NCBI GenBank assembly: GCA_020724775.1
Contig: DYGG01000023.1
Span: 1-49,884, forward strand
Length of the DNA stretch: 49,884 nt
Source: Ignavibacterium sp.
GTDB taxonomy: Bacteria > Zixibacteria > MSB-5A5 > GN15 > PGXB01
Direction: 5' to 3'
Part shown: positions 15,195 to 22,586 of the stretch, piece by piece
How positions within the stretch are numbered: the first letter of the stretch is position 1
Layout of the letters: each line of letters opens with the position of its first letter
Translations under genes and position numbers: made by a program
Notes under the pieces: model-generated
What the model saw: the letters and a program-made list of their open reading frames with translations, nothing else
The model's database searches: none
What the model was told of the DNA's origin: nothing

Positions 15195-16814
15195 ATGGGA
15201 AATTATAGAGTGCCGGTTCCATCCAATGAACCGGTTTATACATATGCCCCCGGCAGCACCGAGCGGGAACAACTGATAAAAGCGCTGGGCGAATTGAAGA
15301 AGGCCAAGTTTGATATTCCAATGGTTATCGGCGGAAAAGATATCCGGGTGGGAACGCCGGTGAAAATAACCGCGCCGCATAATCATGCACTGGAACTGGG
15401 ACAGTACTACCAGGGGGGTAAGAATGAAGTCCAGGGGGCAATCGATGCCGCCTTGAAAGCGCGCCCGATGTGGGCGGCGCTTCCCTGGGAGGAGCGCGCC
15501 GCTATCTTCCTGAAAGCGGCGGACCTTCTGGCAGGACCATATCGCTATATCATGAATGCCGCCACCATGCTGGGACACAGCAAGAATGTTTTTCAGGCGG
15601 AAATCGATGCCGTCTGCGAGTTGGTTGATTTCTTCAGGTTTAATGTCTATTACACACAGGTCATATATGACGTCCAGCCGGAAAATTCCAAAGGAATCTG
15701 GGACCGCCTTGATTACCGTCCGCTGGAAGGATTTGTCTTCGCCGTGACTCCGTTCAATTTTGTTTCAATCGCCGGGAATCTTCCGACCGCTCCGGCGATA
15801 ATGGGAAATACGGTGGTCTGGAAACCGGCTTCATCGGTCGTTTACACGGCCCATTTTATTATGAGGATTCTTCGCGAAGCCGGTCTTCCCGAAGGAGTCA
15901 TCAATCTGGTTACGGCCCGCGGCGCCGATGTCGGCGAAATCATTCTCAAAAGCGAGCACCTGGCGGGGATTCATTTCACCGGAAGCACCGGCGTATTTCA
16001 TGGTATGTGGCGGACCGTGGGCGAGAATATCGCCCGATACAAGACCTATCCCCGGATTGTCGGCGAGACCGGCGGCAAAGATTTTATCTTCATGCATAAC
16101 ACTGCCGATATCGATGAGACCGTCACCGCCATGACCCGGGGCGCCTTTGAGTATCAGGGGCAGAAATGCTCGGCGGCGTCGCGGGCATATATCCCGAAAT
16201 CGCTCTGGCCCCGCGTGAAAGAGAGATTCTTGACCGATATGAAACAGGTCAAGATGGGGGATGTCGAAGATTTCAGCAACTTCATGAACGCCATCATTGA
16301 CAAAGGCGCCTTCGATACTATAGTCGAATATATCGAGTACGCCAAGAAATCAAACGAGGCGGAAATTATCTGGGGCGGCAATTACGACAGCAGCAAAGGA
16401 TACTTTATCGAGCCGACCATAGTGCTCACCACCAATCCGCACTTTCGGCTGATGGAAGAAGAGATTTTTGGACCAGTTTTTACCATCTTCGTGTACGATG
16501 ACGACAAGTTTGAGGAGACTCTGGTGCTCTGCGATAAAACGTCGCCCTATGCCCTGACCGGCTCCATCTTTGCCAAAGACCGAAGAGTTATCAATCTGGC
16601 GATGAAAGCCCTTCGAAACGCCGCAGGCAATTTTTATATCAATGACAAGCCAACCGGGGCGGTGGTGGGACAGCAGCCTTTTGGCGGAAGCCGCGCCTCC
16701 GGAACCAACGATAAAGCCGGGTCGCTTCTTAACATGATTCGCTGGACCTCACCGCGCGCTATAAAAGAGAATCTGGTGCCGCCGAAAGATTTCCGGTATC
16801 CTTTCATGTTCTGA
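15195..16814 (+). CDS. pruA: L-glutamate gamma-semialdehyde (1-pyrroline-5-carboxylate) dehydrogenase
   Basis: A 539-residue aldehyde dehydrogenase with GGAGG before the ATG. The N-terminal segment NEPVYTYAPGSTERE and the overall length match the ALDH4A1-type P5C dehydrogenases rather than short ALDHs. The catalytic residues are Glu291 (GETGGKDF) and Cys325 (GQKCSAASR); the cofactor-contact stretches TPFNF and FTGS are also present. It oxidises glutamate semialdehyde to glutamate with NAD+, the second step of proline breakdown. No proline dehydrogenase gene lies in the window. A strong terminator follows. Confidence 0.9.
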   Translation: MGNYRVPVPSNEPVYTYAPGSTEREQLIKALGELKKAKFDIPMVIGGKDIRVGTPVKITAPHNHALELGQYYQGGKNEVQGAIDAALKARPMWAALPWEERAAIFLKAADLLAGPYRYIMNAATMLGHSKNVFQAEIDAVCELVDFFRFNVYYTQVIYDVQPENSKGIWDRLDYRPLEGFVFAVTPFNFVSIAGNLPTAPAIMGNTVVWKPASSVVYTAHFIMRILREAGLPEGVINLVTARGADVGEIILKSEHLAGIHFTGSTGVFHGMWRTVGENIARYKTYPRIVGETGGKDFIFMHNTADIDETVTAMTRGAFEYQGQKCSAASRAYIPKSLWPRVKERFLTDMKQVKMGDVEDFSNFMNAIIDKGAFDTIVEYIEYAKKSNEAEIIWGGNYDSSKGYFIEPTIVLTTNPHFRLMEEEIFGPVFTIFVYDDDKFEETLVLCDKTSPYALTGSIFAKDRRVINLAMKALRNAAGNFYINDKPTGAVVGQQPFGGSRASGTNDKAGSLLNMIRWTSPRAIKENLVPPKDFRYPFMF

Positions 16815-16837
16815 TTTTGCGAGACTTGGAATGATGA

Positions 16838-16867
16838 ACGGGTCGGCGTCGGCCGACCCGTTTTTTT
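16838..16867 (+). terminator. intrinsic terminator after pruA
   Basis: ACGGGTCGG pairs with CCGACCCGT (9 bp, 6-base loop), followed directly by a run of T. Confidence 0.95.
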
Positions 16868-16918
16868 ACTGACGGCCGATGTCAGCGGTGCAAACTACCC
16901 TTGGGGCGGAGGCTATTA

Positions 16919-17386
16919 GTGAGCGCGGAGATAAATTCGATAATTAGGGTCGAGCAGATTAGAGAATTAATCATTTTCGTCAGGGGCCAAAAAGTAATTC
17001 TGGATAGTCTGCTTGCCCATATGTACGGAGTGGAAACCAAATCACTCTTAAGAGCTGTCCGACGAAATGTGGAGAGATTTCCTGACGACTTCATGTTCCA
17101 GCTGACTGAAGTTGAGATGGAGGATTTGAGGTGCCATTATGGTACCTCAAAGACCCGTGGGGGACGTCGGTATCTCCCCTATGCCTTTACAGAACAAGGG
17201 GTTGCAATGCTCTCCAGCGTTCTTCGGAGTTCGCGGGCAATCAAAGTAAATATTGAAATTATGCGGGCTTTCGTGAAACTGCGGCAAATTCTTCTGTCGC
17301 AGGCCGATTTGGGGAGAAGAATTGACCGGCTGGAGAAAAAATACGATGCCCAATTCCGGGTAGTGGGTCAGTTTGAAATTTCTTGA
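16919..17386 (+). pseudogene. ORF6N-domain protein gene, 5' part, interrupted by an IS1-family transposon
   Basis: GTG start at 16919 with GGAGG six bases upstream. The product has the ORF6N domain ([40 protein letters not shown]...[10 protein letters not shown]...[22 protein letters not shown]), common in phage and mobile-element regulators and thought to bind DNA. After residue 147 (AQFR) the frame enters transposon sequence and ends seven codons later. The missing C-terminus lies at 20485-20568 in the same frame. Removing the element and one copy of the target duplication gives ...DAQFRGIFDAIRELM..., 171 residues in total, which is a normal length and ending for this family. The truncated protein keeps the whole ORF6N domain and might still fold. 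Confidence 0.92.
17359..17379 (+). repeat. left terminal inverted repeat of the transposon
   Basis: 21 bases beginning GGTAGTGGGTCAG, exact reverse complement of 20464-20484. Confidence 0.95.
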
Positions 17387-17474
17387 GTTTGAAGGTGATA
17401 TATATTGGCAAGAAAAATGCTATTGACTTTTTGGCTTGTTGACGATAGTCTTGATTATAGATAAAAAATTGTGA

Positions 17475-17503
17475 TTGACACCTGAACTATTGTGCAGTAT
17501 TTT
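17475..17503 (+). promoter_or_regulatory. promoter of the toxin-antitoxin operon
   Basis: TTGACA (17475-17480), a 17-base spacer and TATTTT (17498-17503). An ideal ribosome-binding site, AAGGAGGTGA, follows at 17533-17542. Confidence 0.6.
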
Positions 17504-17548
17504 CGTTTAAGAGATATGGACCACGAGTCACTAAGGAGGTGAATTATA

Positions 17549-18127
17549 ATGGCATCAATTCTCATGAATGAAGAAGCAGAAAAAGATCAGAAACTAAAAG
17601 AATTGGCAGTGCTAATTTGCGCGCTATGTCGAGATGACAAACCTTTTGGCAAGGTCAAACTCAATAAGCTATTGTTTTATGTCGATTTTGTGGCTTATAG
17701 AGATTTGGGACATCCAATTACAGGTCAGGAATATCAGAAATTGGAAAATGGGCCAGCCCCAAGAAGACTTTTACCAGTGATTCCATCCTTGTCTATCCCT
17801 CCGGGTTCAGATCCAGATATTGTTGTCCAGAATATTAGTTATTATGGATTGACTCAACAACGTCCAATTGCGCTGCGAAATCCAGATACCTCAAAATTCA
17901 CATTTGAAGAAATCAAATTGGTTGAATTTGTGATCAATCACTTTTGGGGAAAGAACGCAACAGAAATTAGTAATGAATCTCATAAATTTATAGGCTGGCA
18001 ACTTGCTGGATTAAGAGAAATTATACCCTATTCAATTGCGCTTGTTTCTAATAGAGGGCCAACTCAATCTGAACGGGAGTATGGACGGCGACTTGAAGGT
18101 TTGGCTTCTGAGTGCATTTCGAGATAG
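17549..18127 (+). CDS. Panacea-domain (DUF4065) antitoxin
   Basis: A 192-residue protein with a perfect ribosome-binding site. Residues 30-75 carry the Panacea hallmark: FGKVKLNKLLFYVDFVAYRDLGHPITGQEYQKLENGPAPRRL. The middle reads LVEFVINHFWGKNATEISNESHKFIGWQLAG, also typical (the S-H motif preceding a Trp). Panacea is a promiscuous antitoxin domain that neutralises many unrelated toxins and is related to SocA. The small gene six bases downstream is the likely toxin. As the first gene inside the transposon it probably stabilises the element or protects it from loss. The gene lacks any signal peptide and acts in the cytoplasm. Confidence 0.85.
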   Translation: MASILMNEEAEKDQKLKELAVLICALCRDDKPFGKVKLNKLLFYVDFVAYRDLGHPITGQEYQKLENGPAPRRLLPVIPSLSIPPGSDPDIVVQNISYYGLTQQRPIALRNPDTSKFTFEEIKLVEFVINHFWGKNATEISNESHKFIGWQLAGLREIIPYSIALVSNRGPTQSEREYGRRLEGLASECISR

Positions 18128-18133
18128 AGACAC

Positions 18134-18391
18134 ATGAGAACAATCATTGAAGAGTCTCGTTTTACGCAAGAACTGTCATTAATCGAATCTGATGCAAAAA
18201 GAGCGGACGAATTCATTGATGGTGCGAAATATATATTATCACGTAATCCAGAATTTGGAAATTGTATTGGGGATAACTCAAATGTCTGGACCCTTGCTTT
18301 AGTCGAAATTCACGATCACCCCCCTTTAGTTTTATATTATACTTTTGATGACTCTCGCGTGTGGTTTTTATCAATTATTATTAGCCAATAG
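18134..18391 (+). CDS. putative toxin partner of the Panacea antitoxin (RelE/ParE-like size)
   Basis: An 85-residue protein starting six bases after the antitoxin stop. The reading frame MRTIIEESRFTQELSLIES...RADEFIDGAKYILSRNPEFG...VWTLALVEIHDHPPLVLYYTFDDSRVWFLSI has the helix-helix-beta order and length of RelE/ParE superfamily toxins, with the usual late strands containing LYYTFD and VWFLSI. That family call is tentative because key residues differ among members. Its 3' end overlaps the 3' end of the transposase gene on the other strand by 11 bases. Toxin status rests on the position after a Panacea gene. Confidence 0.7.
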   Translation: MRTIIEESRFTQELSLIESDAKRADEFIDGAKYILSRNPEFGNCIGDNSNVWTLALVEIHDHPPLVLYYTFDDSRVWFLSIIISQ

Positions 18392-19241
18392 CCTTAGAGT
18401 TGTCTTTAATCTCTTCAGATTCCAATAGAGTCACGATATCTCCAACATTCCATAGTTTGTGTGTTATCCCCGCAGCCATAGCCGGAGTTATCCTTAAAGT
18501 CTGGTGTATCCGGCAGAAATTGTAATACATAAAATGTAGAGCAACCGCATACTCAAGATTCTGAATTTTCTTGGAAAAGGCATTAGTCAACCGGGTGAAT
18601 CGGCGCATGTTCATGCGCATGGTAAGATTCTGACGCTCAATGAGACTTGTAGATACATTTTCCTTTTTGGGTTTACCAATCAGAGATTTTCTTCGAGCCC
18701 CAATACAATTGGGGGGGCTATACCTTCCTTCCTGTCCTTTTTCTCGTCCATATAGTTTAACCAGCATCGCATAATCAATTTTGCAACCAAAGGCCTCGTC
18801 AACGGCCTCAAGATAGGCGCTATGGCCGTCTGTGGTCAATTGAATTTTATTGGATAAGCGCTCGGCCAGATCATTCATAAATATCTTCGCATGTTCAGCG
18901 TTGCGCAGTCCAACATACCAAGAGACAATCAATTTAGATTCGGGGTCAAGAGCTGTCCAAGTCCAAACATCACCATAGCCAAATTGCCCGTACTTATCTT
19001 TAGGAACATTTTTCTGTTTGGCATAACAGTAAGACCAGATTTCATCGCATTGAATCTGTTTACAATTCAGATTGCGTAAGGTCTTGTCTTGATATTCAGC
19101 ACAAATTGACCCAACTTCGGCCAGCAATTTGACAACCGTATTCTTGGCAATACCGGTCATACGAACGGTCGACCGAATGGAGTTTCCTTCTATTAAGGCA
19201 CCTATAATGCGAATCCGCTGTTCTTTGCTTAATTTATTCAT
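18381..19241 (-). CDS. IS1-family transposase, single reading frame
   Basis: A 286-residue DDE transposase. An N-terminal helix-turn-helix (SIRSTVRMTGIAKNTVVKLLAEVG) is followed by the catalytic core: Asp66 in QCDEIWSYCYAKQ, Asp137 in TTDGHSAYLEAV and Glu201 in LIERQNLTMRMNMRRFTRL, ending with HFMYYNFCRIHQTL. This order is characteristic of the frameshift-free IS1 subgroup. No zinc finger is present at the N-terminus. The core is complete, so the element may be active. The gene is convergent with the toxin gene, 3' ends overlapping. The promoter lies so close to the start codon that the transcript may be leaderless. Confidence 0.92.
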   Translation of the reverse strand: MNKLSKEQRIRIIGALIEGNSIRSTVRMTGIAKNTVVKLLAEVGSICAEYQDKTLRNLNCKQIQCDEIWSYCYAKQKNVPKDKYGQFGYGDVWTWTALDPESKLIVSWYVGLRNAEHAKIFMNDLAERLSNKIQLTTDGHSAYLEAVDEAFGCKIDYAMLVKLYGREKGQEGRYSPPNCIGARRKSLIGKPKKENVSTSLIERQNLTMRMNMRRFTRLTNAFSKKIQNLEYAVALHFMYYNFCRIHQTLRITPAMAAGITHKLWNVGDIVTLLESEEIKDNSKAIG

Positions 19242-19249
19242 CCTGACCT

Positions 19250-19278
19250 AATATACAAGACCGCTTTCGCATTGTCAA
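19250..19278 (-). promoter_or_regulatory. transposase promoter, very close to the start codon
   Basis: On the minus strand TTGACA (19278-19273), 17-base spacer, TATATT (19255-19250). Only eight bases separate the -10 from the ATG at 19241, so transcription would start at or next to the start codon. Confidence 0.7.
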
Positions 19279-19420
19279 GTGAAATGTTATATTACTTTAA
19301 ATTTTTTTAAAACGTTTCCGCTTTTCTAATAGTTACACATAACTTATTGTATAACAATGTATTGTGTCTGCGCTAAAACAGTCAAGGAATCACTTTGATT
19401 GTTTCTAATATCGAAAACCC

Positions 19421-19449
19421 TTGACACGAATTTAAATAAAATATTAATT
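19421..19449 (+). promoter_or_regulatory. candidate promoter for the structured RNA and the downstream cargo gene
   Basis: TTGACA at 19421-19426 followed after 16-17 bases by ATTAAT/TTAATT (about 19443-19449). The structured stretch begins within 20 bases downstream. Confidence 0.45.
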
Positions 19450-19454
19450 GGGGT

Positions 19455-19625
19455 TATGAACGGAGGAGGAGCCAAGAGCCAGTTAAACTTATCGGCTCCT
19501 CCTCAGAAAGGATACTCTTCATGGATAGAAGAGTCTTTGGCCAGACACCTATAGTGGGCCGACGGGCTGCGTGATCTGGCAAATGGCTAACGGGCCGAGG
19601 GACGCTTCGGCCTGCATGGCCATTA
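19455..19625 (+). ncRNA. highly structured noncoding segment inside the transposon
   Basis: Three strong hairpins follow one another. P1: GAGGAGGAGCC (19463-19473) with GGCTCCTCCTC (19494-19504), 11 bp perfect. P2: AAAG-(GAT)-ACTCTTC (19507-19520) with GAAGAGTCTTT (19528-19538). P4: GGCCGAGG (19593-19600) with CTTCGGCC (19605-19612). Between P2 and P4 the sequence is rich in GGCC/GGGC blocks that can form further pairings. It is far more G+C-rich than the rest of the element and has no open frame. It could be a free RNA or the long 5' leader of the gene at 19669. No known RNA family is recognised. Confidence 0.55.
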
Positions 19626-19668
19626 TTTTAATAATAAAATCTATCTTTTGGAGAAAGGCAAGTTAAAA

Positions 19669-20169
19669 ATGGCAGGAAAAGAAGATTATAGTAAAGCTAT
19701 TGAAGCTTTGAAACTTAGGCGAAACGCTTTAGATATTGCAATAGCGGAACTTGAAGCATTGAATACCGACAATGTCAATCAAGACCATGTTCCAGCACTT
19801 TTAGAGGCCAACAACCTTAAAGAACCAACGGCTTTGTACACCACGGAGATAAAACCTGATGAATTTTGGGGACTTAGTATTACAGAGGCAGCCAAAAAAT
19901 ATCTAAACATGGTGAAGCGTCCGCGAAACGCCAAGGATATTGCGCGCGCACTTAAAGCAGGTGGGAATTTATCTACTTCCCCTCATTTTCTGACAATTGT
20001 TCGTTCTGCACTTAAGCGAGATTCTGACTTTGAGAAAGTTAAGCGTGAATGGGGATTAGCTGAATGGTATCCATCTCGACCAAAACGACTGGAACCAATT
20101 GAAAAGTCAAAAGGGAAAAAGAAATCGAAACCACAACAAAAACCTAAAGAACCACAATCAGAAAATTAG
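19669..20169 (+). CDS. small protein with N-terminal coiled coil and winged-helix-like (HARE-HTH-like) domain
   Basis: ATG at 19669 preceded by GGAGAAAGG; the frame opens earlier at a TTG that is unlikely to be used. 166 residues. Residues 1-35 form a short coiled coil (EDYSKAIEALKLRRNALDIAIAELEAL). Residues 70-140 read FWGLSITEAAKKYLNMVKRPRNAKDIARALKAGG...FLTIVRSALKRDSDFEKVKREWGLAEWYP, which has the spacing of HARE-HTH/winged-helix DNA-binding domains. The tail is Lys/Pro-rich. Proteins of this plan occur widely as uncharacterised genes. As transposon cargo it may bind the element's DNA or RNA or regulate the cargo, which is speculative. It converges with the next gene, overlapping by four bases. 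Confidence 0.7.
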   Translation: MAGKEDYSKAIEALKLRRNALDIAIAELEALNTDNVNQDHVPALLEANNLKEPTALYTTEIKPDEFWGLSITEAAKKYLNMVKRPRNAKDIARALKAGGNLSTSPHFLTIVRSALKRDSDFEKVKREWGLAEWYPSRPKRLEPIEKSKGKKKSKPQQKPKEPQSEN

Positions 20170-20420
20170 TTTTTCTTCTTCCAGCGGGCTCTTGCAGCTT
20201 TTTTAGCCAATTCCGATCTTCTTTTTTTACCAACACCTTCCCACCTGGCTTTGCCGCCTTTTAAACCCCCAAGGCGGCCCAATTCGACCGCGGCGGGATT
20301 CTTGTTCGGATCGGCAGGTTTTGGTTCTTCTGGCGGCTCCGACGTAGTTGCCTCATTAACTACAGTTGAGGCCAATTCGTTCAGGTCCAGTCTTTTCTTT
20401 TTGCGTGACCGCTTTTGCAT
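20166..20420 (-). CDS. small basic protein with GGLKGGKARW motif
   Basis: An 84-residue protein. Both termini are Lys/Arg-rich, and the centre has NPAAVELGRLGGLKGGKARWEGVGKKRRSELAKKAARARW. The GGLKGGKAR motif with a following (S)ELAKKAARARW is common in small proteins of many bacteria and their mobile elements and resembles the repeated basic motifs of histone-H1-like or stress proteins. It is likely nucleic-acid binding. It lies between the winged-helix-like gene (opposite strand) and the right end of the transposon. The ribosome-binding site is weak. Confidence 0.65.
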   Translation of the reverse strand: MQKRSRKKKRLDLNELASTVVNEATTSEPPEEPKPADPNKNPAAVELGRLGGLKGGKARWEGVGKKRRSELAKKAARARWKKKN

Positions 20421-20463
20421 GTCTCAAGATAGCATTCCTTATATTATCTGTCAAGCCCCTAAT

Positions 20464-20484
20464 ATTTCAAACTGACCCACTACC
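20464..20484 (-). repeat. right terminal inverted repeat of the transposon
   Basis: Exact reverse complement of 17359-17379; followed by the second CAATTCCG copy. Confidence 0.95.
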
Positions 20485-20568
20485 CAATTCCGGGGCATAT
20501 TTGACGCTATCAGAGAATTGATGACACCCCCCAAGACAGAGAAGCGGTCGATAGGATTTCGCGATTAA
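20485..20568 (+). pseudogene. ORF6N-domain protein gene, 3' fragment
   Basis: In the frame of the 5' part, this encodes QFRGIFDAIRELMTPPKTEK... and stops at TAA 20566-20568. The FDAIRELM segment is the usual end of ORF6N-domain proteins. It has no start codon of its own and is cut off by the transposon. The first eight bases are the target-site duplication. Confidence 0.92.
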
Positions 20569-20634
20569 GGAAGTGAGAGGACACGGCAGTTTGCTTTGTC
20601 AATCTGCCACCGCTGATATATATTTTCACTTCAG

Positions 20635-21195
20635 ATGAATTTTGTTACGATTCTGGGAATCGCCTTCGGGCTGGCTATGGATGCTTTTGCGGTGGCAATC
20701 GCGATAGGGTCTCGTCTGGAACGTCCGTCTTTCCGCCCATTCTTTCGTCTCTCCTTTCATTTTGGTCTTTTTCAGTTCCTGATGCCGGTACTGGGATGGC
20801 TTGCCGGGAGCCAGATTGCCCCGCTGATTGAAGACTGGGACCACTGGATAGCGTTCGGGCTGCTTCTCATTATCGGCGGGAAAATGATAAAGGAATCGCT
20901 GCAGAATCAAAAGGAGCGAATACGGTTTGCCGACCCGACCCGCCGATGGTCGCTGGTTATTTTGTCGATAGCGACCAGCATTGATGCCCTGGCGGTGGGG
21001 CTGAGCCTGGCGCTCCTTAATGTCCGTATCTGGAACGCTTCAGTGATAATCGGTCTGGTGGCGGCGGCAATGACACTCATCGGAATGTATTGCGGAAAAT
21101 ACCTGAGCGAGAAGTTTGAGAGAGCAAGCAGTTTTCTGGGCGGAATTATTTTGCTGGCGATCGGGTTCAGAATTCTGATAAGCCATCTGACATAA
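20635..21195 (+). CDS. mntP: manganese efflux pump MntP
   Basis: A 186-residue inner-membrane protein with six hydrophobic segments, the size of MntP. The two repeated acidic membrane motifs are present: AMDAFAVAIAIG (Asp16) in the first half and SIDALAVGLSLAL in the second, with HFGLFQ between. It exports Mn2+ when it is in excess. The yybP-ykoY manganese riboswitch often found before such genes is not visible in the 66 bases between the ORF6N remnant and this gene. No ribosome-binding site is evident. The interrupted ORF6N gene and the transposon lie directly upstream, so transcription into this gene may have been altered. Confidence 0.93.
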   Translation: MNFVTILGIAFGLAMDAFAVAIAIGSRLERPSFRPFFRLSFHFGLFQFLMPVLGWLAGSQIAPLIEDWDHWIAFGLLLIIGGKMIKESLQNQKERIRFADPTRRWSLVILSIATSIDALAVGLSLALLNVRIWNASVIIGLVAAAMTLIGMYCGKYLSEKFERASSFLGGIILLAIGFRILISHLT

Positions 21196-21224
21196 ACAGA
21201 AACGGGCGCACCGGAGCGCGCCCG
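21194..21224 (-). terminator. terminator of mscL
   Basis: On the minus strand CGGGCGC...GCGCCCG (7 bp) is followed by TTTCTGTTT. The stem lies between the convergent mntP and mscL and may serve both. Confidence 0.6.
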
Positions 21225-21234
21225 CGATAAAGAC

Positions 21235-21675
21235 TTAAGATTTTAGTTCCGACGTGCAACTGGGGCAGCGGGTCGCCTTAATGGCAACAGTCGAAAAGCA
21301 GAAGGGGCACTCCTTGGTAGTGGCTACCGCCGGCGCCGGGGCTTCCTGTCGTTTCAGACGATTCATCTGCTTGACCAAAAGGAAAATAACAAAAGCGACA
21401 ATGATGAAATCAATGACTGTGTTGAGAAAAGCGCCATAATTGATAGTCGCCGCCCCGGCCGCCTTCGCTGCCGCCAGCGACGGATAGGCCGCGCCGGAAA
21501 GATTGATAAAGAGGCTGGAAAAGTCCATCTTCCCCATCAAAAGCCCTATCGGCGGCATTAAGATATCATTGACCACCGACGTCACAATCTTGCCGAAAGC
21601 GGCGCCGATGATAATACCGATAGCCATGTCGACCACATTGCCGCGCATAGCGAATTCTTTGAATTCCTTGAACAT
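21235..21675 (-). CDS. mscL: large-conductance mechanosensitive channel with C-terminal zinc ribbon
   Basis: A 146-residue protein; AGGAGAGG precedes the ATG. It starts with the MscL signature [44 protein letters not shown] (N-terminal helix and first membrane helix), with a second membrane helix near 85-105. The usual C-terminal helical bundle is replaced or extended by CPFC...CPSC (two CxxC pairs, about residues 122-140), a short zinc ribbon. The channel opens under membrane tension to release solutes during osmotic downshock. The zinc-ribbon tail is a known but less common variant. Confidence 0.95.
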   Translation of the reverse strand: MFKEFKEFAMRGNVVDMAIGIIIGAAFGKIVTSVVNDILMPPIGLLMGKMDFSSLFINLSGAAYPSLAAAKAAGAATINYGAFLNTVIDFIIVAFVIFLLVKQMNRLKRQEAPAPAVATTKECPFCFSTVAIKATRCPSCTSELKS

Positions 21676-21741
21676 GTTAGATCCTCTCCTGTTTAAGGGA
21701 CGAAAATCCTGATTGCCAACCGTTTCCCTACCGACAAATCT

Positions 21742-22059
21742 CTATTCAAAAAGAACCGCGGTTCCGCTGACACTGACCATAAGCATGCTGCCGTTCCCCA
21801 GAGTTTCATAGTCAAGGTCAACCCCTATAACAGCATTAGCCCCCAGATTCTGCGCATCGCGAATCATCTCCTGCACCGCGATATCTTTGGCTTTGCGCAG
21901 TTCCTTCTCATACGCTTGCGACCGGCCGCCGACAATATCCCTGATGCCGGCAAAAAGGTCTTTGAATATATTCGCCCCTAAAATCGCTTCACCGCTTACC
22001 AATCCAAAATATCTGGATATCTTTTTCCCCTCAATACTGGGGGTAGTTAAAACTAACAT
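21742..22059 (-). CDS. UPF0145/YbjQ family protein
   Basis: Start at 22059 (AAGG at eight bases); the frame extends 26 codons upstream without support. A 105-residue protein: [47 protein letters not shown]...[39 protein letters not shown]. The GG-R-S and A..LGANAV-G-D-DY motifs are typical of the UPF0145 (YbjQ) family, which forms small pentameric assemblies of unknown function and is sometimes labelled heavy-metal-binding. It is cytoplasmic and lies 66 bases upstream of mscL on the same strand. Confidence 0.9.
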   Translation of the reverse strand: MLVLTTPSIEGKKISRYFGLVSGEAILGANIFKDLFAGIRDIVGGRSQAYEKELRKAKDIAVQEMIRDAQNLGANAVIGVDLDYETLGNGSMLMVSVSGTAVLFE

Positions 22060-22300
22060 AATCTTTACCTTCGGTCTAAATGTTATCTCTCTAAACGCTG
22101 TCCCGGTCAATATATAGACCTCTTCGGTCAATTTCAACCAATGTCTTGGGCGACAAATAATAAACTGCGGGCAAAAACCTTTCCCGGGGGCACTGCAGCA
22201 ATTTCTGGAACATTCCCGCTACGGCGGTTGTTGCACTACTTAGAATGGATAGATAATGACTAATTTAGTGCCCGAGAAAATTGTTTACTGGAGATAAGAA

Positions 22301-22495
22301 GTGAAAAAAAATATCGGCAATAACGACCGCACCATACGACTGATTCTTGGCTCGATTATAGTGATCGTGGGAATGTTGTACGGTAGCTGGCTCGGTTTGA
22401 TAGGTCTGGTTCCGATTTTGACGGCCCTCATTGGGTGGTGTCCGCTTTATATGCCGTTTGGGATTTCGACCTGTCGGGCAAAAGCCGTTAATTAA
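22301..22495 (+). CDS. DUF2892 (YgaP-type) small membrane protein
   Basis: GTG start at 22301, GGAGATAAGAA upstream. 64 residues: an N-terminal MKKNIGNNDRTIRLILGSIIVIVG and a second hydrophobic segment LIGLVPILTALIGWCPLYMPFGIST, ending with a Cys. The MKxNxGxxDRxIR start, two membrane helices and the GWCPLY segment are typical of DUF2892 proteins, some of which are fused to rhodanese domains in YgaP. The function of the stand-alone form is unknown. A terminator follows. Confidence 0.9.
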   Translation: MKKNIGNNDRTIRLILGSIIVIVGMLYGSWLGLIGLVPILTALIGWCPLYMPFGISTCRAKAVN

Positions 22496-22523
22496 GAACA
22501 ATTGACGATTTAACATAATACCC

Positions 22524-22586
22524 CGCTTTTCTTTCCGGGTCTACCACTCTATCGCCGTTCCACCGGAAGCGGGGTTTCTTATTTTC
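22524..22586 (+). terminator. terminator-like hairpin after the DUF2892 gene
   Basis: CCCCGCTT pairs with AAGCGGGG across a long, partly pairing loop, followed by TTTCTTATTTT. Confidence 0.7.

Larger units (their letters stand above)
17359..20484. mobile_element. IS1-family transposon with cargo genes (3126 bp)
   Basis: The ends are perfect 21-bp inverted repeats (17359-17379, starting GGTAGTGGGTCAG, and 20464-20484). The 8-bp sequence CAATTCCG is present on both sides (17351-17358, 20485-20492) as a target duplication; the exact border can slide by one or two bases. IS1-type elements typically begin GGT and duplicate 8-9 bp. The element holds a toxin-antitoxin pair, a single-frame DDE transposase on the minus strand, a structured noncoding stretch and two small genes. 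Its contents are markedly more A+T-rich than the surrounding chromosome. A usual IS1 relative with a 286-residue transposase would be about 1 kb, so some 2 kb is cargo. Confidence 0.93.

Noticed and set aside
20569-20634. yybP-ykoY manganese riboswitch before mntP
   Set aside because: The gap is only 66 bases and shows none of the expected paired elements.
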